This document shows positions 35,513 to 44,700 of a stretch of 64,000 bases of DNA, piece by piece. The first letter of the stretch is position 1, and each line of letters opens with the position of its first letter. A program made the translations under genes and the position numbers. Below the pieces are notes generated by a model, which was not told the origin of the DNA, did not search any database, and saw nothing but the letters and a program-made list of their open reading frames with translations. Origin of the DNA: Paraoerskovia marina DSM 21750 (GTDB lineage Bacteria > Actinomycetota > Actinomycetes > Actinomycetales > Cellulomonadaceae); assembly GCF_000701465.1 (NCBI RefSeq), contig NZ_JNIY01000004.1, forward strand, positions 310,001 through 374,000. Direction: 5' to 3'.

Positions 35513-37024
35513 GTGTTCTCACTCATTCCCCAGCCCCTCAGCCTCCAGGCAGGCGACGGCGCACCGTTCGCCCTCGCCGGAGCCGTGATCCGGGGCGGCG
35601 CCACCGAACCGGAGCAGCGCCTCGCGCGCCGGGCCGCGCAGACCCTCACCCGTGCCGCGGGGGTCGCGGTCTCGACGGGCTCGACCTCCGTCTCGACCGG
35701 CTCGACCTCCGTCTCGACAGGCTCGACCTCCGTCTCGGCGGGCTCGACGATCGAGCTGCGGCTCGACCTCGCCCTTGCCACGGACCGGCCGACGTCGGAC
35801 GACCGGTACGTCGTCGAGGTGACCGCCGACGGCATCGTCGCCCGCGCGGCCGCGGTCCCGGGGCTGCACCTGGCCGTCGCCACGATCGCGCAGCTGGTCC
35901 GTCCCGCGTCGGGCGAGACGCCCGCGCACGTGCCCGCCGTCGTCGTCGAGGACGAACCGCGCTACGCCTGGCGCGGCCTGTCGGTGGACATCGCGCGGAA
36001 CTTCTTCGGGCCCGAGTCGCTGCAGCGGGTGCTCGACCTCGCGTCGTCGTACAAGCTCAACCGGCTGCACCTGCACCTGACGGACGACCAGGGCTGGCGC
36101 ATCGACACGCCCTCGCGCCCGCTGCTGACGGACATCAGCTCCAAGACCGCGATGAACGGCAACCCGGGCGGCTTCCTCACCCTCGACGAGTACGAGGAGC
36201 TGCAGGTCTACGCCGAGGACCGCGGGATCGTGATCGTGCCCGAGATCGACGTGCCGGGCCACGTCAACGCCGCGACCCACGCCTACGGCGAGCTGATGCC
36301 CGACGGCCGGGCCACCGACGCCTACGAGGGGATGGAGGTCGGGTTCTCCAAGCTGTCGATCGACCTGCCGGCCACCGAGCCGTTCCTGCGCGACGTCTTC
36401 GGTGACCTCGCGGCCGCGACGCACGGGGACTACCTGCACATCGGCGGTGACGAGGTGAAGCAGATGCAGGACGGCGAGTTCGGCAGGTTCGTCGACCTGC
36501 TCGAGCGCGTCGTGCTGGACACCGGCAAGAAGGTCGCCGCCTGGCACGAGGCTGCCCACGCTCAGGTGCGGCCCGAGACCCTGGTGCAGTTCTGGGACAC
36601 CAATCACGTCCAGCTCGAGCCGCTGCAGCGTGCCGCGGCGAACGGCACGCGCTTCATCATGTCGCCGGGCAACCACGTCTACCTGGACATGAAGTACACG
36701 GCCGACTACGCGCTGGGGCAGGACTGGGCCGGGCTCGTCGAGCTCTCCGACGCCTACGTCTGGAACCCGGACGAGGCCGTCGAGGGGATCAGCGGTGACT
36801 CGATCGTCGGCGTCGAGGCGGCGGTCTGGACCGAGACGCTGACGACCCTCGACGAGCTCAACGACATGCTGATGCCGCGCCTGCCGGCGGTCGCCGAGGT
36901 CGCCTGGACCCCTCAGGACGCCAAGGACTGGGGCGGGTTCCGCGAGCGCCTCGTCCGGCACATCCCGGGCTGGGAGCGCGACGGCGTGGCGTTCCACCGC
37001 ACCCCGCAGGTCACGTGGGAGTGA
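35513..37024 (+). CDS. Beta-N-acetylhexosaminidase (glycoside hydrolase family 20)
   Basis: A 503-residue GH20 enzyme releasing terminal GlcNAc/GalNAc from chito-oligosaccharides or wall glycans by substrate-assisted catalysis. A GH20b N domain (about 1-150) is followed by the TIM barrel: YAWRGLSVDIARNFF, LNRLHLHLTDDQGWRID, PEIDVPGHVNA and the catalytic Asp-Glu in HIGGDEVKQM; WDTNHV and SPGNHVYLDMKY follow. No signal peptide is seen, so it is probably cytoplasmic. The N domain carries four in-frame 7-residue repeats (VSTGSTS). GTG 35513 is chosen because GGAG precedes it. Confidence 0.92.
   Translation: MFSLIPQPLSLQAGDGAPFALAGAVIRGGATEPEQRLARRAAQTLTRAAGVAVSTGSTSVSTGSTSVSTGSTSVSAGSTIELRLDLALATDRPTSDDRYVVEVTADGIVARAAAVPGLHLAVATIAQLVRPASGETPAHVPAVVVEDEPRYAWRGLSVDIARNFFGPESLQRVLDLASSYKLNRLHLHLTDDQGWRIDTPSRPLLTDISSKTAMNGNPGGFLTLDEYEELQVYAEDRGIVIVPEIDVPGHVNAATHAYGELMPDGRATDAYEGMEVGFSKLSIDLPATEPFLRDVFGDLAAATHGDYLHIGGDEVKQMQDGEFGRFVDLLERVVLDTGKKVAAWHEAAHAQVRPETLVQFWDTNHVQLEPLQRAAANGTRFIMSPGNHVYLDMKYTADYALGQDWAGLVELSDAYVWNPDEAVEGISGDSIVGVEAAVWTETLTTLDELNDMLMPRLPAVAEVAWTPQDAKDWGGFRERLVRHIPGWERDGVAFHRTPQVTWE
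35668..35749. repeat. Four 21-base in-frame repeats inside the GH20 gene
   Basis: Four tandem copies of gtctcgacgggctcgacctcc, each 21 bases, encode VSTGSTS repeated. The 19-base core matches the window-wide repeat. The multiple-of-three unit keeps the enzyme in frame. Confidence 0.9.
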
Positions 37025-37025
37025 T

Positions 37026-38660
37026 CTAGATCCAGCTCTGGAACCACATGTGCGAGTGCCAGAACCAGTACGGCACGTTCCACCCGGTCCAGATCGGGTA
37101 GAAGAAGGCGCTGACGCCGCCGATCACGACGAGGGTCGCCATGATCGCCCACTGCACCCAGGCACGGGCATCAGGGCGGCCCTCGGTGCGTTCGAGCAGC
37201 ACGGTCATGACGTAGACGATCGCGAGGATCATCCAGGGCAGGAACGCGATCGTGTAGAACGTGAAGATCGTCCTGTCGGTGACGAGCCACGGCACCCATC
37301 CGCCGACGAGGCCGACGAGGACGGCGGTGGCCCGCCAGTCCTTGGCGACCACGAGCCAGACGACGGTGGCGACGAGGGCCGCCGTCGCGAGCCACCACAG
37401 CACCGGGTTGCCGAGCGACGTGATCGCCTCGGCGCACTTGGTGGTGGTGCACCCGTTCTCTCCCTCGGTGAACGAGCGGTAGTAGAACGACGTGGGCCGG
37501 GCCTGGACCAGCCAGCCCCACGGGTTCGACGCGTACGTGTGCTCGGAGTCGAGCCCGGTGTGGAAGTTCCACATCTTGACGTGGTACTCCCACAGCGAGC
37601 GCAGGGGTGCGGGCAGCCAGGTCACGCCCTCGCCCGGGTTCTCGACCGCCCACTGACGCAGGTACCCGCCCTGGGTCGCGAACCACGGTCCCCAGGACGC
37701 GACGTAGGTGATCAGTGCCGTCGGGAGCATGATCAGCGCGGCGGGGACGGCGTCGACGAGGAAGGCGTCCTCCCACCAGCGCTTGATCCCGACCCGCTGT
37801 CGTGCGCTCGCGTCCCAGAGCACGGACAGCAGGGCGAAGGCCGCCAGGAAGTAGAGGCCGGACCACTTGACGCCGACGGCGAGCCCGAGGCTGACCGCGG
37901 CCGCGAACCGCCACCAGCGCCAGCCGAGCCGCGGCCCGTAGCGTCCCACCTGCCCTCCGGCGTCGAGGATCGCCGAGACCTTGTCCGCCAGGCGCAGGCG
38001 GGCCTGTTCTCGGTCGCGCAGCAGGCACCAGAACGCGATGAGCGCGAAGACCATGATGAACTCGTCGAGCAGGGCCGTGCGCGCGTGCACGATCCCGGCC
38101 CCGTCGACGGCGAGCAGCGCCCCGGCGACGATGCCCATCGCCGTCGAGGCGAACAGGCGCCGCGCCACGCGCGCCAGGAGGAACACCATGAGGGTTCCGG
38201 CGAGCGCGGGCACCAGCCGCCAGAAGAAGGAGCTCTCCGCGCCGCCGACCGCCATCCCGAGCGCGATCAGCATCTTGCCGACCAGCGGGTGCACGACGAA
38301 CGCGGGGTCCGTCGTGTAGATGTCGACCTCGCCGGCCTCGAACCGGTCGTTGGGCTCCTCGGGCCACTCCGAGGAGTACCCGAGGTTCAGCAGCGTCCAG
38401 GAGTCCTTGACGTAGTACGTCTCGTCGAAGACCAGCTCGTGCGGGTGGGCGAGGTTCCAGAACCGCAGCAGCCCGGCGGCCACCGCCACGATCAGCGGGC
38501 CCAGCCAACCCCACATCCGGTCGTGCGCCGTCATCCCGAGCGTCAGACGGCGCGCCCCGAACAGCTTGACGAGCAGCGCCTCCCGGTTGGTCGGCCCCGC
38601 GGCGCGCGGAAGTTCGCCGGCACGGGCGGGCGGTTCGGTCACGTCGACGTCGGCGGTCAC
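37026..38660 (-). CDS. pmt: Dolichyl(polyprenyl)-phosphate-mannose-protein mannosyltransferase
   Basis: A 544-residue multi-pass GT39 protein that adds the first mannose to Ser/Thr of exported proteins, using polyprenyl-phosphate mannose. It has the conserved first extracytoplasmic loop with the Asp-Glu pair (LVFDETYYVKDSW), HPLVGKMLIALG, ARTALLDEFIMVF and about eleven TM helices including the PMT_4TMC end. GTG 38660 has TAGGCT 7 bases upstream (leaderless type). It is divergent from rsmI, as in mycobacteria (Rv1002c/Rv1003). A DPM1-like gene at 59885 could supply its donor. Confidence 0.93.
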   Translation of the reverse strand: MTADVDVTEPPARAGELPRAAGPTNREALLVKLFGARRLTLGMTAHDRMWGWLGPLIVAVAAGLLRFWNLAHPHELVFDETYYVKDSWTLLNLGYSSEWPEEPNDRFEAGEVDIYTTDPAFVVHPLVGKMLIALGMAVGGAESSFFWRLVPALAGTLMVFLLARVARRLFASTAMGIVAGALLAVDGAGIVHARTALLDEFIMVFALIAFWCLLRDREQARLRLADKVSAILDAGGQVGRYGPRLGWRWWRFAAAVSLGLAVGVKWSGLYFLAAFALLSVLWDASARQRVGIKRWWEDAFLVDAVPAALIMLPTALITYVASWGPWFATQGGYLRQWAVENPGEGVTWLPAPLRSLWEYHVKMWNFHTGLDSEHTYASNPWGWLVQARPTSFYYRSFTEGENGCTTTKCAEAITSLGNPVLWWLATAALVATVVWLVVAKDWRATAVLVGLVGGWVPWLVTDRTIFTFYTIAFLPWMILAIVYVMTVLLERTEGRPDARAWVQWAIMATLVVIGGVSAFFYPIWTGWNVPYWFWHSHMWFQSWI

Positions 38661-38768
38661 GGGCGCAAGCCTAGAGCCACCGACGGCTTCCGCCCCCGTC
38701 CCCACGACGAAGTGCGGGGAAACCCGTACGCCCGGCTCTCGCCCCTCGTGCCCGCGTAGGCTCGCACG

Positions 38769-39677
38769 GTGAGCACCGAGACGACCGACCCCGCAGACCG
38801 CCCCGACGACGCCGCCCGGCCCCTGTCGGAGCGCGACGGGGCCGGCGCGCTGGTGCTTGCGGGCACCCCGATCGGGAACACCGACGACGCCTCCGCCCGG
38901 CTGCTCCGGCTGCTCGAGACCGCCGACGTCGTCGCGGCCGAGGACACCCGTCGCCTGCACGGGCTCGCGCAGCGTGCGGGCGTCCACGTCGGCGGACGTG
39001 TGGTCAGCCTGCACGAGCACAACGAGGCGGAGAGGTCCGACGACGTGCTCGACGTCGTCGCGGAGGGTGGCACCGTCGTCGTGGTCACCGACGCCGGCAT
39101 GCCGGCCGTCTCCGACCCCGGGTACCGGATCGTGGCGCGAGCCGTGGACCGGGGCCTGCGAGTGACCGCCGCGCCCGGGCCCAGCGCGGTCCTGACCGCG
39201 CTCGCGCTCTCCGGGCTGCCGACCGACCGCTTCGCGTTCGAGGGCTTCCTGCCGCGCAAGCCGGGGGAGCGCTCGCGCGTCCTGGCGGGTCTGGCCCGCG
39301 AGCGCCGGACGACGATCTACTTCGAGGCCCCGCACCGCGTGGTCGACGTGCTCGCCGCGATGGCCGACGCGTTCGGGTCAGACCGGCGGGCCGCCGTCTG
39401 CCGGGAGCTGACGAAGACCTACGAGGAAGTGGTGCGCGGTCCCCTGGGCGAGCTCGTCGGGCGGGCGCAGGACGACCCGTTCCGCGGCGAGATCTGCATC
39501 GTGGTCGAGGGGGCCCCGGCCGAGAGGTCCGCCGACCCCGTGGACCTCGTGCCCGAGGTGCTCGCGCGGGTCGACGCGGGGGAGCGGCTCAAGACCGTCG
39601 TCGCCGACGTGGCCGAGACCGCAGGCCTGCCCAAGCGGGACCTGTACGCGGCGGCGCTCGCGGCCCGCAAGGCGTAG
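38769..39677 (+). CDS. rsmI: 16S rRNA (cytidine-1402 2'-O)-methyltransferase
   Basis: A 302-residue SAM-dependent tetrapyrrole-methylase-fold enzyme that modifies C1402 in the 30S P site. Motifs GTPIGNTDDAS, AEDTRRLHGLAQ, DAGMPAVSDPGYRIV, EGFLPRKPGER and FEAPHRVVDVL are all present. It has an acidic N-terminal extension of about 25 residues. The GTG start lies 6 bases after TAGGCT (38757-38762). Confidence 0.95.
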   Translation: MSTETTDPADRPDDAARPLSERDGAGALVLAGTPIGNTDDASARLLRLLETADVVAAEDTRRLHGLAQRAGVHVGGRVVSLHEHNEAERSDDVLDVVAEGGTVVVVTDAGMPAVSDPGYRIVARAVDRGLRVTAAPGPSAVLTALALSGLPTDRFAFEGFLPRKPGERSRVLAGLARERRTTIYFEAPHRVVDVLAAMADAFGSDRRAAVCRELTKTYEEVVRGPLGELVGRAQDDPFRGEICIVVEGAPAERSADPVDLVPEVLARVDAGERLKTVVADVAETAGLPKRDLYAAALAARKA

Positions 39678-39696
39678 GCGCGCGACCGCCTCCTCG

Positions 39697-40302
39697 CTAG
39701 AGGTCGACGTCGGCGGAGTCGAGGAACGTCACGCCCGCCTCGCGCATCGCCTCACGGGCGGCGACGCCGAGCTCTTCCGAGACGGGCGCGGTGAGGTCGC
39801 GGAGCACGCGCGTGTCGAGCCCGAGCTGGGTGGCGTCGATCGCGGTGTCCTTGACGCAGTGCGACTCGGCCAGGCCGACGATGTCGACGGCCGAGACGCC
39901 CGCGGCGGCGAGGATCTCCTCCAGGGGCTTGCCCGCGGCGTCGGCCCCCTCGAAGCCCGAGTAGGCCGCCTGGAACTCGCCCTTCTTGACGCTCGCGTCG
40001 AACTCGATGCCGTCGAGCGCCGGGTGCAGGGCCGCCTCGACGGTCCCGGCGATGCCGTGCGGGGGCCAGGTGTCCACGAAGTCGGGCTCCTCGGGCGGCG
40101 TCGCGAAGTGGGGGCCGGGGTCGATGTGCCAGTCCTGGGTCGTCACGACCAGGGCGTACTCGTCCTGCCGGTAGCGGACGAAGTCGGCGACGTCCTGGGC
40201 GACGTCGTTGCCGCCCTCGACAGGGAGTGCGCCGCCCTCGCAGAACGTGGGCTGGACGTCGACGACGATCAATGCGCGGGGCTGACCCGTTCCGGTGTCC
40301 AT
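39697..40302 (-). CDS. pncA: Nicotinamidase
   Basis: A 201-residue isochorismatase-fold hydrolase converting nicotinamide to nicotinate for NAD salvage. It has the catalytic Asp in IVVDVQPTFCEGG, Lys in VKKGEFQAAYSGFEG, Cys in AESHCVKDTAIDA, and the metal-binding DWHIDPGPHF. ATG 40302 is 7 bases after a CAGAGT -10 box on the minus strand. It is convergent with rsmI. Confidence 0.9.
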   Translation of the reverse strand: MDTGTGQPRALIVVDVQPTFCEGGALPVEGGNDVAQDVADFVRYRQDEYALVVTTQDWHIDPGPHFATPPEEPDFVDTWPPHGIAGTVEAALHPALDGIEFDASVKKGEFQAAYSGFEGADAAGKPLEEILAAAGVSAVDIVGLAESHCVKDTAIDATQLGLDTRVLRDLTAPVSEELGVAAREAMREAGVTFLDSADVDL

Positions 40303-40408
40303 GCTCGACACTCTGCCACGGGCGTCCGGTTCTCGACCGTCCAGCCCTCCGCGGCGTCCGGATGACATGCGGCGACGTCGACCGCGTGCGCCGTCCTAGG
40401 ATGTGCCC

Positions 40409-42022
40409 ATGCCCGAGTCTGCCTTTTACGCCACCACGCCGATCTACTACGTCAACGACGCCCCGCACATCGGGCACGCGTACACGACCGTCGCGGCCGA
40501 CGTCGTCGCGCGCTGGCACCGGCAGCGCCAGGAGGACGTCTGGTTCCTCACGGGCACGGACGAGCACGGGCAGAAGGTGCTGCGCACCGCCGAGGCGAAC
40601 GGCGTGAGCCCCCAGGCGTGGGCCGACCGCCTGGTCGAGGCCGAGTGGGAGCCCGTCCTCGACACCATCGACGCGTCGAACGACGACTTCATCCGCACCA
40701 CGCAGGAGCGTCACACCACGCGCGTCCAGGCGTTCATCAGCGACCTGCACGACAAGGGTGAGATCTACGCCGGGTCGTACGAGGGCCCGTACTGCGTCGG
40801 GTGCGAGGAGTACAAGCTGCCCGGCGACCTGGTCGAGGGCACCGGCGAGCACGCGGGCGAGCAGCTCTGCCCGATCCACGGCAAGCCGGTCGAGATGCTC
40901 GCGGAGCAGAACTACTTCTTCCGGATGAGCGCGTACGCCGACCGCCTGCTCGCCCTCTACGAGGAGCACCCCGAGTTCGTCCAGCCGGCGTCGGCGCGCA
41001 ACGAGGTCGTCGGGTTCGTCAGGCAGGGTCTGCAGGACCTGTCGATCTCGCGCTCGACCTTCGACTGGGGCGTCCCGATCCCGTGGGACGACAAGCACGT
41101 CCTCTACGTGTGGTTCGACGCCCTGCTCAACTACATGACGGCCGTCGGCTACGGCAGCGAGGACTCCGCCGACCAGGAGCTGTTCGCGCGCACGTGGCCC
41201 GCCGACGTGCACTTCGTCGGCAAGGACATCCTGCGGTTCCACGCCGTCATCTGGCCCGCCATGCTGATGGCCGCCGGCCTGCCGCTGCCGACGACGGTCT
41301 TCGCGCACGGGTGGCTGCTCGTGGGCGGCGAGAAGATGAGCAAGTCCAAGCTCACCGGAATCGCGCCCGCGCAGATCACCGACCACTTCGGCTCGGACGC
41401 CTTCCGCTACTACTTCATGCGCGCGATCGCGTTCGGTCAGGACGGGTCGTTCTCCTGGGAGGACATCAGCGCCCGGTACACGTCCGAGCTCGCGAACGGC
41501 CTGGGCAACCTCGCCTCGCGCGTCGCCGCCATGATCGGCAAGAACTTCGGCGGAGCGCTCCCCGCCGGCGGCGCGCGGACCGACGCGGAGACCGCCCTCG
41601 AGGCCGTCGCGGCCCGCGCGGTCGCCGACGCCGAGGCCGCCATCGACCGGTTCGCGATCCACGAGGCGCTCGCCGCCGTCTGGACGCTGGTCGAGGAGAC
41701 CAACGGGTACCTGACCCTCCAGGAGCCGTGGAAGGTCGTCAAGACCGAGAAGGACGACGACGGCGCGCTGCCCGACGACGGTCGTGTCGCCACGGTCCTG
41801 GGTACGGCCGCCGAGGCGCTGCGCTCTCTCGCCGTGCTGCTCAACCCCGTGATGCCGCAGGCGTCGGCCAAGCTCTGGGACCTGCTCGGTGCCGAGTCCG
41901 CGCTCGGGGCGCTCGCGGAGCAGCCCGTCGCGTCGGCCGGCACCTTCGGGGCGTTGCCCGCGGGCACGGTCGTCACCAAGGGCGAGTCGTTGTTCCCGCG
42001 TCTCGAGGACCCCGAGGCCTGA
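40409..42022 (+). CDS. metG: Methionyl-tRNA synthetase
   Basis: A 537-residue class I synthetase. The HIGH motif is PHIGHAY, the KMSKS loop is EKMSKSKLTG, and the zinc knuckle is a reduced CVGCEEYKL...CPIHGKP with few cysteines. An anticodon-binding helical domain follows. There is no C-terminal EMAP domain. ATG 40409 is 6 bases after TAGGAT (40397-40402), so the message is probably leaderless. It starts the conserved metG-tatD-rpf-rsmA-ispE region. Confidence 0.97.
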   Translation: MPESAFYATTPIYYVNDAPHIGHAYTTVAADVVARWHRQRQEDVWFLTGTDEHGQKVLRTAEANGVSPQAWADRLVEAEWEPVLDTIDASNDDFIRTTQERHTTRVQAFISDLHDKGEIYAGSYEGPYCVGCEEYKLPGDLVEGTGEHAGEQLCPIHGKPVEMLAEQNYFFRMSAYADRLLALYEEHPEFVQPASARNEVVGFVRQGLQDLSISRSTFDWGVPIPWDDKHVLYVWFDALLNYMTAVGYGSEDSADQELFARTWPADVHFVGKDILRFHAVIWPAMLMAAGLPLPTTVFAHGWLLVGGEKMSKSKLTGIAPAQITDHFGSDAFRYYFMRAIAFGQDGSFSWEDISARYTSELANGLGNLASRVAAMIGKNFGGALPAGGARTDAETALEAVAARAVADAEAAIDRFAIHEALAAVWTLVEETNGYLTLQEPWKVVKTEKDDDGALPDDGRVATVLGTAAEALRSLAVLLNPVMPQASAKLWDLLGAESALGALAEQPVASAGTFGALPAGTVVTKGESLFPRLEDPEA

Positions 42023-42038
42023 GTCACGCTGGGCATCG

Positions 42039-42130
42039 CGCCGGTCGAGCCATCACGCCGGTCGAGCCATCACGTTGGTCGAGCCATCACGCCGGTCGAG
42101 CCATCACGCTGGTCGAGCCTGTCGAGACCC
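42039..42130. repeat. Tandem 17-base repeats between metG and tatD
   Basis: Four copies of cgccggtcgagccatca (variants with tt for cc) run head to tail from 42039 to 42106. They end in a fifth partial copy that runs into a normal GGTCGAGCCTGTCGAGACC element. The array looks like local expansion from the general repeat. Confidence 0.88.
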
Positions 42131-42159
42131 CGCACGTTCGAGACTGAGAGGACCGCCCG

Positions 42160-43197
42160 ATGCCCAAGCCTCGTGAGCGCGGCTGGCCGGCGGCGCCCGA
42201 GGCGCTGCCCGCCGTCGCCGTCGACAACCACACCCACCTCGACGCGATCGCGCCGTACGCGCAGGGCGTCCGCGACCGCCTGCGGGTCGCCGAGGCCCGA
42301 CGTCGCGGGTACGAGGTTCCGGCCGGCGCCGACGACATGGACCTGGTCGAGGTGCCGATCCGGGTGCCGTCGGTCGCCGACGTCGTGGCGGACGCCGCCT
42401 CGGTCGGTGTGACCCGCATGGTGCAGGTCGGGTGCGACCTGGACGCGGTCCGGTGGACCGACGACCTCCTGAACGAGACGGCCGGTACCGCGGTCGGCGG
42501 CGCACTGCTCGGCGCGGTCGCGATCCACCCGAACGAGGCCCCGCTGCACGGCCTCGGCCCGGATGCGGCGGAGGATCGCCTCGAGATCGGCCCCGACGGG
42601 CTGCTCCCGACGCTCGAGCCGCGGCACGCGACGTCCCTCGACGACGCGATCGCGCAGGTCGCGGCCGTCGTCCGCGCCAACCCGCGCATCCGGGCGATCG
42701 GCGAGACCGGGATGGACCTCTTCCGGACCGGGCCGCGCGGCGTCGAGATCCAGCGAGCGTCCTTCCGTGCGCACGTCGCGCTCGCCAAAGAGCTCGATCT
42801 CGCGCTCCAGATCCACGACCGCGACGCGCACCAGGAGGTCATCGACGTGCTGCTCGCCGACGGGGCCCCGGAACGCACGGTCTTCCACTGCTTCTCCGGC
42901 GACGCCGAGATGGCGCGGATCGCGCGCGAGCAGGGCTGGTACCTCTCCTTCGCCGGTCCCGTGAGCTTCGCGGCGAACGACGACCTGCGGGCGGCGCTGC
43001 GTGTCATGCCGCTCGACCACGTCATGGTCGAGACCGACGCGCCGTTCCTCACCCCGCATCCGTATCGTGGTCGGCCCAACGCCCCGTACCTGCTGCCGCA
43101 TACGGTGCGGACCGTCGCCGAGGTCCGTGGTGTGCCGCTCGACGAGGTCTGTCGCGTGACGAGCTCGACCGCCCAGCGGGTCTACGGCGACTGGTAG
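42160..43197 (+). CDS. TatD-family metal-dependent hydrolase/DNase
   Basis: A 345-residue TatD-type TIM-barrel protein. Metal ligands are in DNHTHLDAI, GETGMDLF, IHDRDAH, FHCFSGDA and ETDAPFLTPHPYRG. The usual metG partner in actinobacteria. The start ATG 42160 follows GAGAGGA. It has an insertion of about 25 residues before PIRVPSVADVV relative to E. coli TatD. It may act as a 3'-5' exonuclease. Confidence 0.92.
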   Translation: MPKPRERGWPAAPEALPAVAVDNHTHLDAIAPYAQGVRDRLRVAEARRRGYEVPAGADDMDLVEVPIRVPSVADVVADAASVGVTRMVQVGCDLDAVRWTDDLLNETAGTAVGGALLGAVAIHPNEAPLHGLGPDAAEDRLEIGPDGLLPTLEPRHATSLDDAIAQVAAVVRANPRIRAIGETGMDLFRTGPRGVEIQRASFRAHVALAKELDLALQIHDRDAHQEVIDVLLADGAPERTVFHCFSGDAEMARIAREQGWYLSFAGPVSFAANDDLRAALRVMPLDHVMVETDAPFLTPHPYRGRPNAPYLLPHTVRTVAEVRGVPLDEVCRVTSSTAQRVYGDW

Positions 43198-43286
43198 GGC
43201 ACTACCGCCGACGGCGTGTCTCGACTACGGTCGTGCGCGACGCCTCCGCCGCGTCCTCCGCCCCCGTCTCCAGAGGATTCCTGTCG

Positions 43287-44450
43287 ATGTCTCGTCGTCA
43301 CCCGCAGAACGCAGCGGTGCGTCTCGGTGCACGGTCGTTGGTGATCGTCGGGATGCTCGCGGTGTCGGCGACGTTCGCCTCGATGCACAAGGCGGTGACG
43401 ATCGACTACGACGGTCGCATCGAGACGGTCGGGGCGTACGGGCACACGGTGGACGAGCTGCTGGCGAGCCAGGGCGTCGACGCCGGCCCGGACGACCTGG
43501 TGCAGCCGGGGCTCGACGCCGTTCCGTCCACCGGCTCGCTGATCGTCGTGCGCTCCGCCCACGACGTCGAGGTCGAGATCGACGGGGAGGCCAAGACGGT
43601 CCGCACGACGGCGAAGACCGTCGGTGAGTTCCTCGCGACCCTGGGGGAGCGGGGCAACGGGGCGGTGACCTCAGGCTCGCGCTCGGACCCCATCGGCCGT
43701 GACCTGCTGCGCGTCACCACGATGAAGGACGTCCACATCTCGGTCGACGGTGCGATGCAGGCGATCACGACGTCGGCCGAGTCCGTCGGGGACGTGCTCG
43801 CCGAGGCCGGCATCACGCTCGCGCCCCTGGACGAGACGTCGGTCCCTCAGGGTGCCGCGGCGGTGGACGGGATGATCGTCGTCGTCTCGCGCGGAGACAG
43901 CGACGCCGACACGGTGACCGAGGTCGTCCCGTTCGACGTCACCGAGGTCGAGGACCCGTCTCTGCCCGAGGGACACCGCGTCGTCGTGCAGCAGGGCTAC
44001 GTGGGGGAGGCCGTGACGTCGTACGCGGTCAAGATCCTGGACGGCCAGGAGGTCTCCCGCGCGGTCGTGGCCCAGCGGATCACGCAGGAGGCGCGCGAGG
44101 AGATCGTGCACGTGGGGACGATGACGATCGCGGACGTCGTGGTGGACCCCGGCTCGGCCCGAGCCGTCGCGAAGGCGAAGGTCGCGGACCGGGGCTGGGG
44201 CTCGGACCAGTTCCAGTGCCTCGACAAGCTGTGGCAGAAGGAGAGCGGCTGGCGCGTCGACGCGGCGAACCCGTCGTCGTCGGCGTACGGGATCCCGCAG
44301 GCTCTGCCGGGGTCGAAGATGGCCTCGGCCGGCGACGACTGGCGGACGAACGCCGCGACACAGATCGAGTGGGGCCTCGGGTACATCTCCGGTCGGTACG
44401 GCACCCCGTGCGACGCCTGGGCGCACTCCGTCTCGGTCGGCTGGTACTGA
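43287..44450 (+). CDS. Rpf2-type cell-wall hydrolase-like protein (DUF348 x3, G5, transglycosylase-like C domain)
   Basis: A 387-residue exported protein: an N-terminal TM/signal (SLVIVGMLAVSATFASM), three DUF348 repeats (about 38-200; AVTIDYDGRIETV, DVEVEIDGEAKTV, DVHISVDGAMQAI), a G5 domain (PFDVTEVEDPSLPEGHRVV) and a C-terminal lysozyme-like domain (LDKLWQKESGWRVDAAN, YGIPQALPGSKMASAG) ending SVGWY. The Glu in KESGW is the likely catalytic acid. This C domain differs from the true Rpf domain. First of three related genes in a row. Confidence 0.85.
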   Translation: MSRRHPQNAAVRLGARSLVIVGMLAVSATFASMHKAVTIDYDGRIETVGAYGHTVDELLASQGVDAGPDDLVQPGLDAVPSTGSLIVVRSAHDVEVEIDGEAKTVRTTAKTVGEFLATLGERGNGAVTSGSRSDPIGRDLLRVTTMKDVHISVDGAMQAITTSAESVGDVLAEAGITLAPLDETSVPQGAAAVDGMIVVVSRGDSDADTVTEVVPFDVTEVEDPSLPEGHRVVVQQGYVGEAVTSYAVKILDGQEVSRAVVAQRITQEAREEIVHVGTMTIADVVVDPGSARAVAKAKVADRGWGSDQFQCLDKLWQKESGWRVDAANPSSSAYGIPQALPGSKMASAGDDWRTNAATQIEWGLGYISGRYGTPCDAWAHSVSVGWY

Positions 44451-44700
44451 CCCGCATCACCGTCACCCGGCGTCAGAACCGGAGGACCCGGACATTGCGG
44501 TCCGGGGGATCGAAGACGCGGCGCACGGGTGACGAGGACCTCGTGAAGCAATCGTGAATCGGCCCCGCAGCGGTGGAGGCGTCACCTAGGGTCGCTCGGA
44601 GCGGTGGCACGGCCCCGCGATCGGCGCACGACGCCACCCGACGATGCCCCGGACGATCCCGAGGGCTGAGGGGCTCCCCCCCTGACTGACTGGAATCCTC

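Noticed and set aside
44451-44700. c-di-AMP (ydaO) riboswitch before the second Rpf-type gene
   Set aside because: I could not find the conserved core blocks expected for this riboswitch. Only weak repeats are visible.
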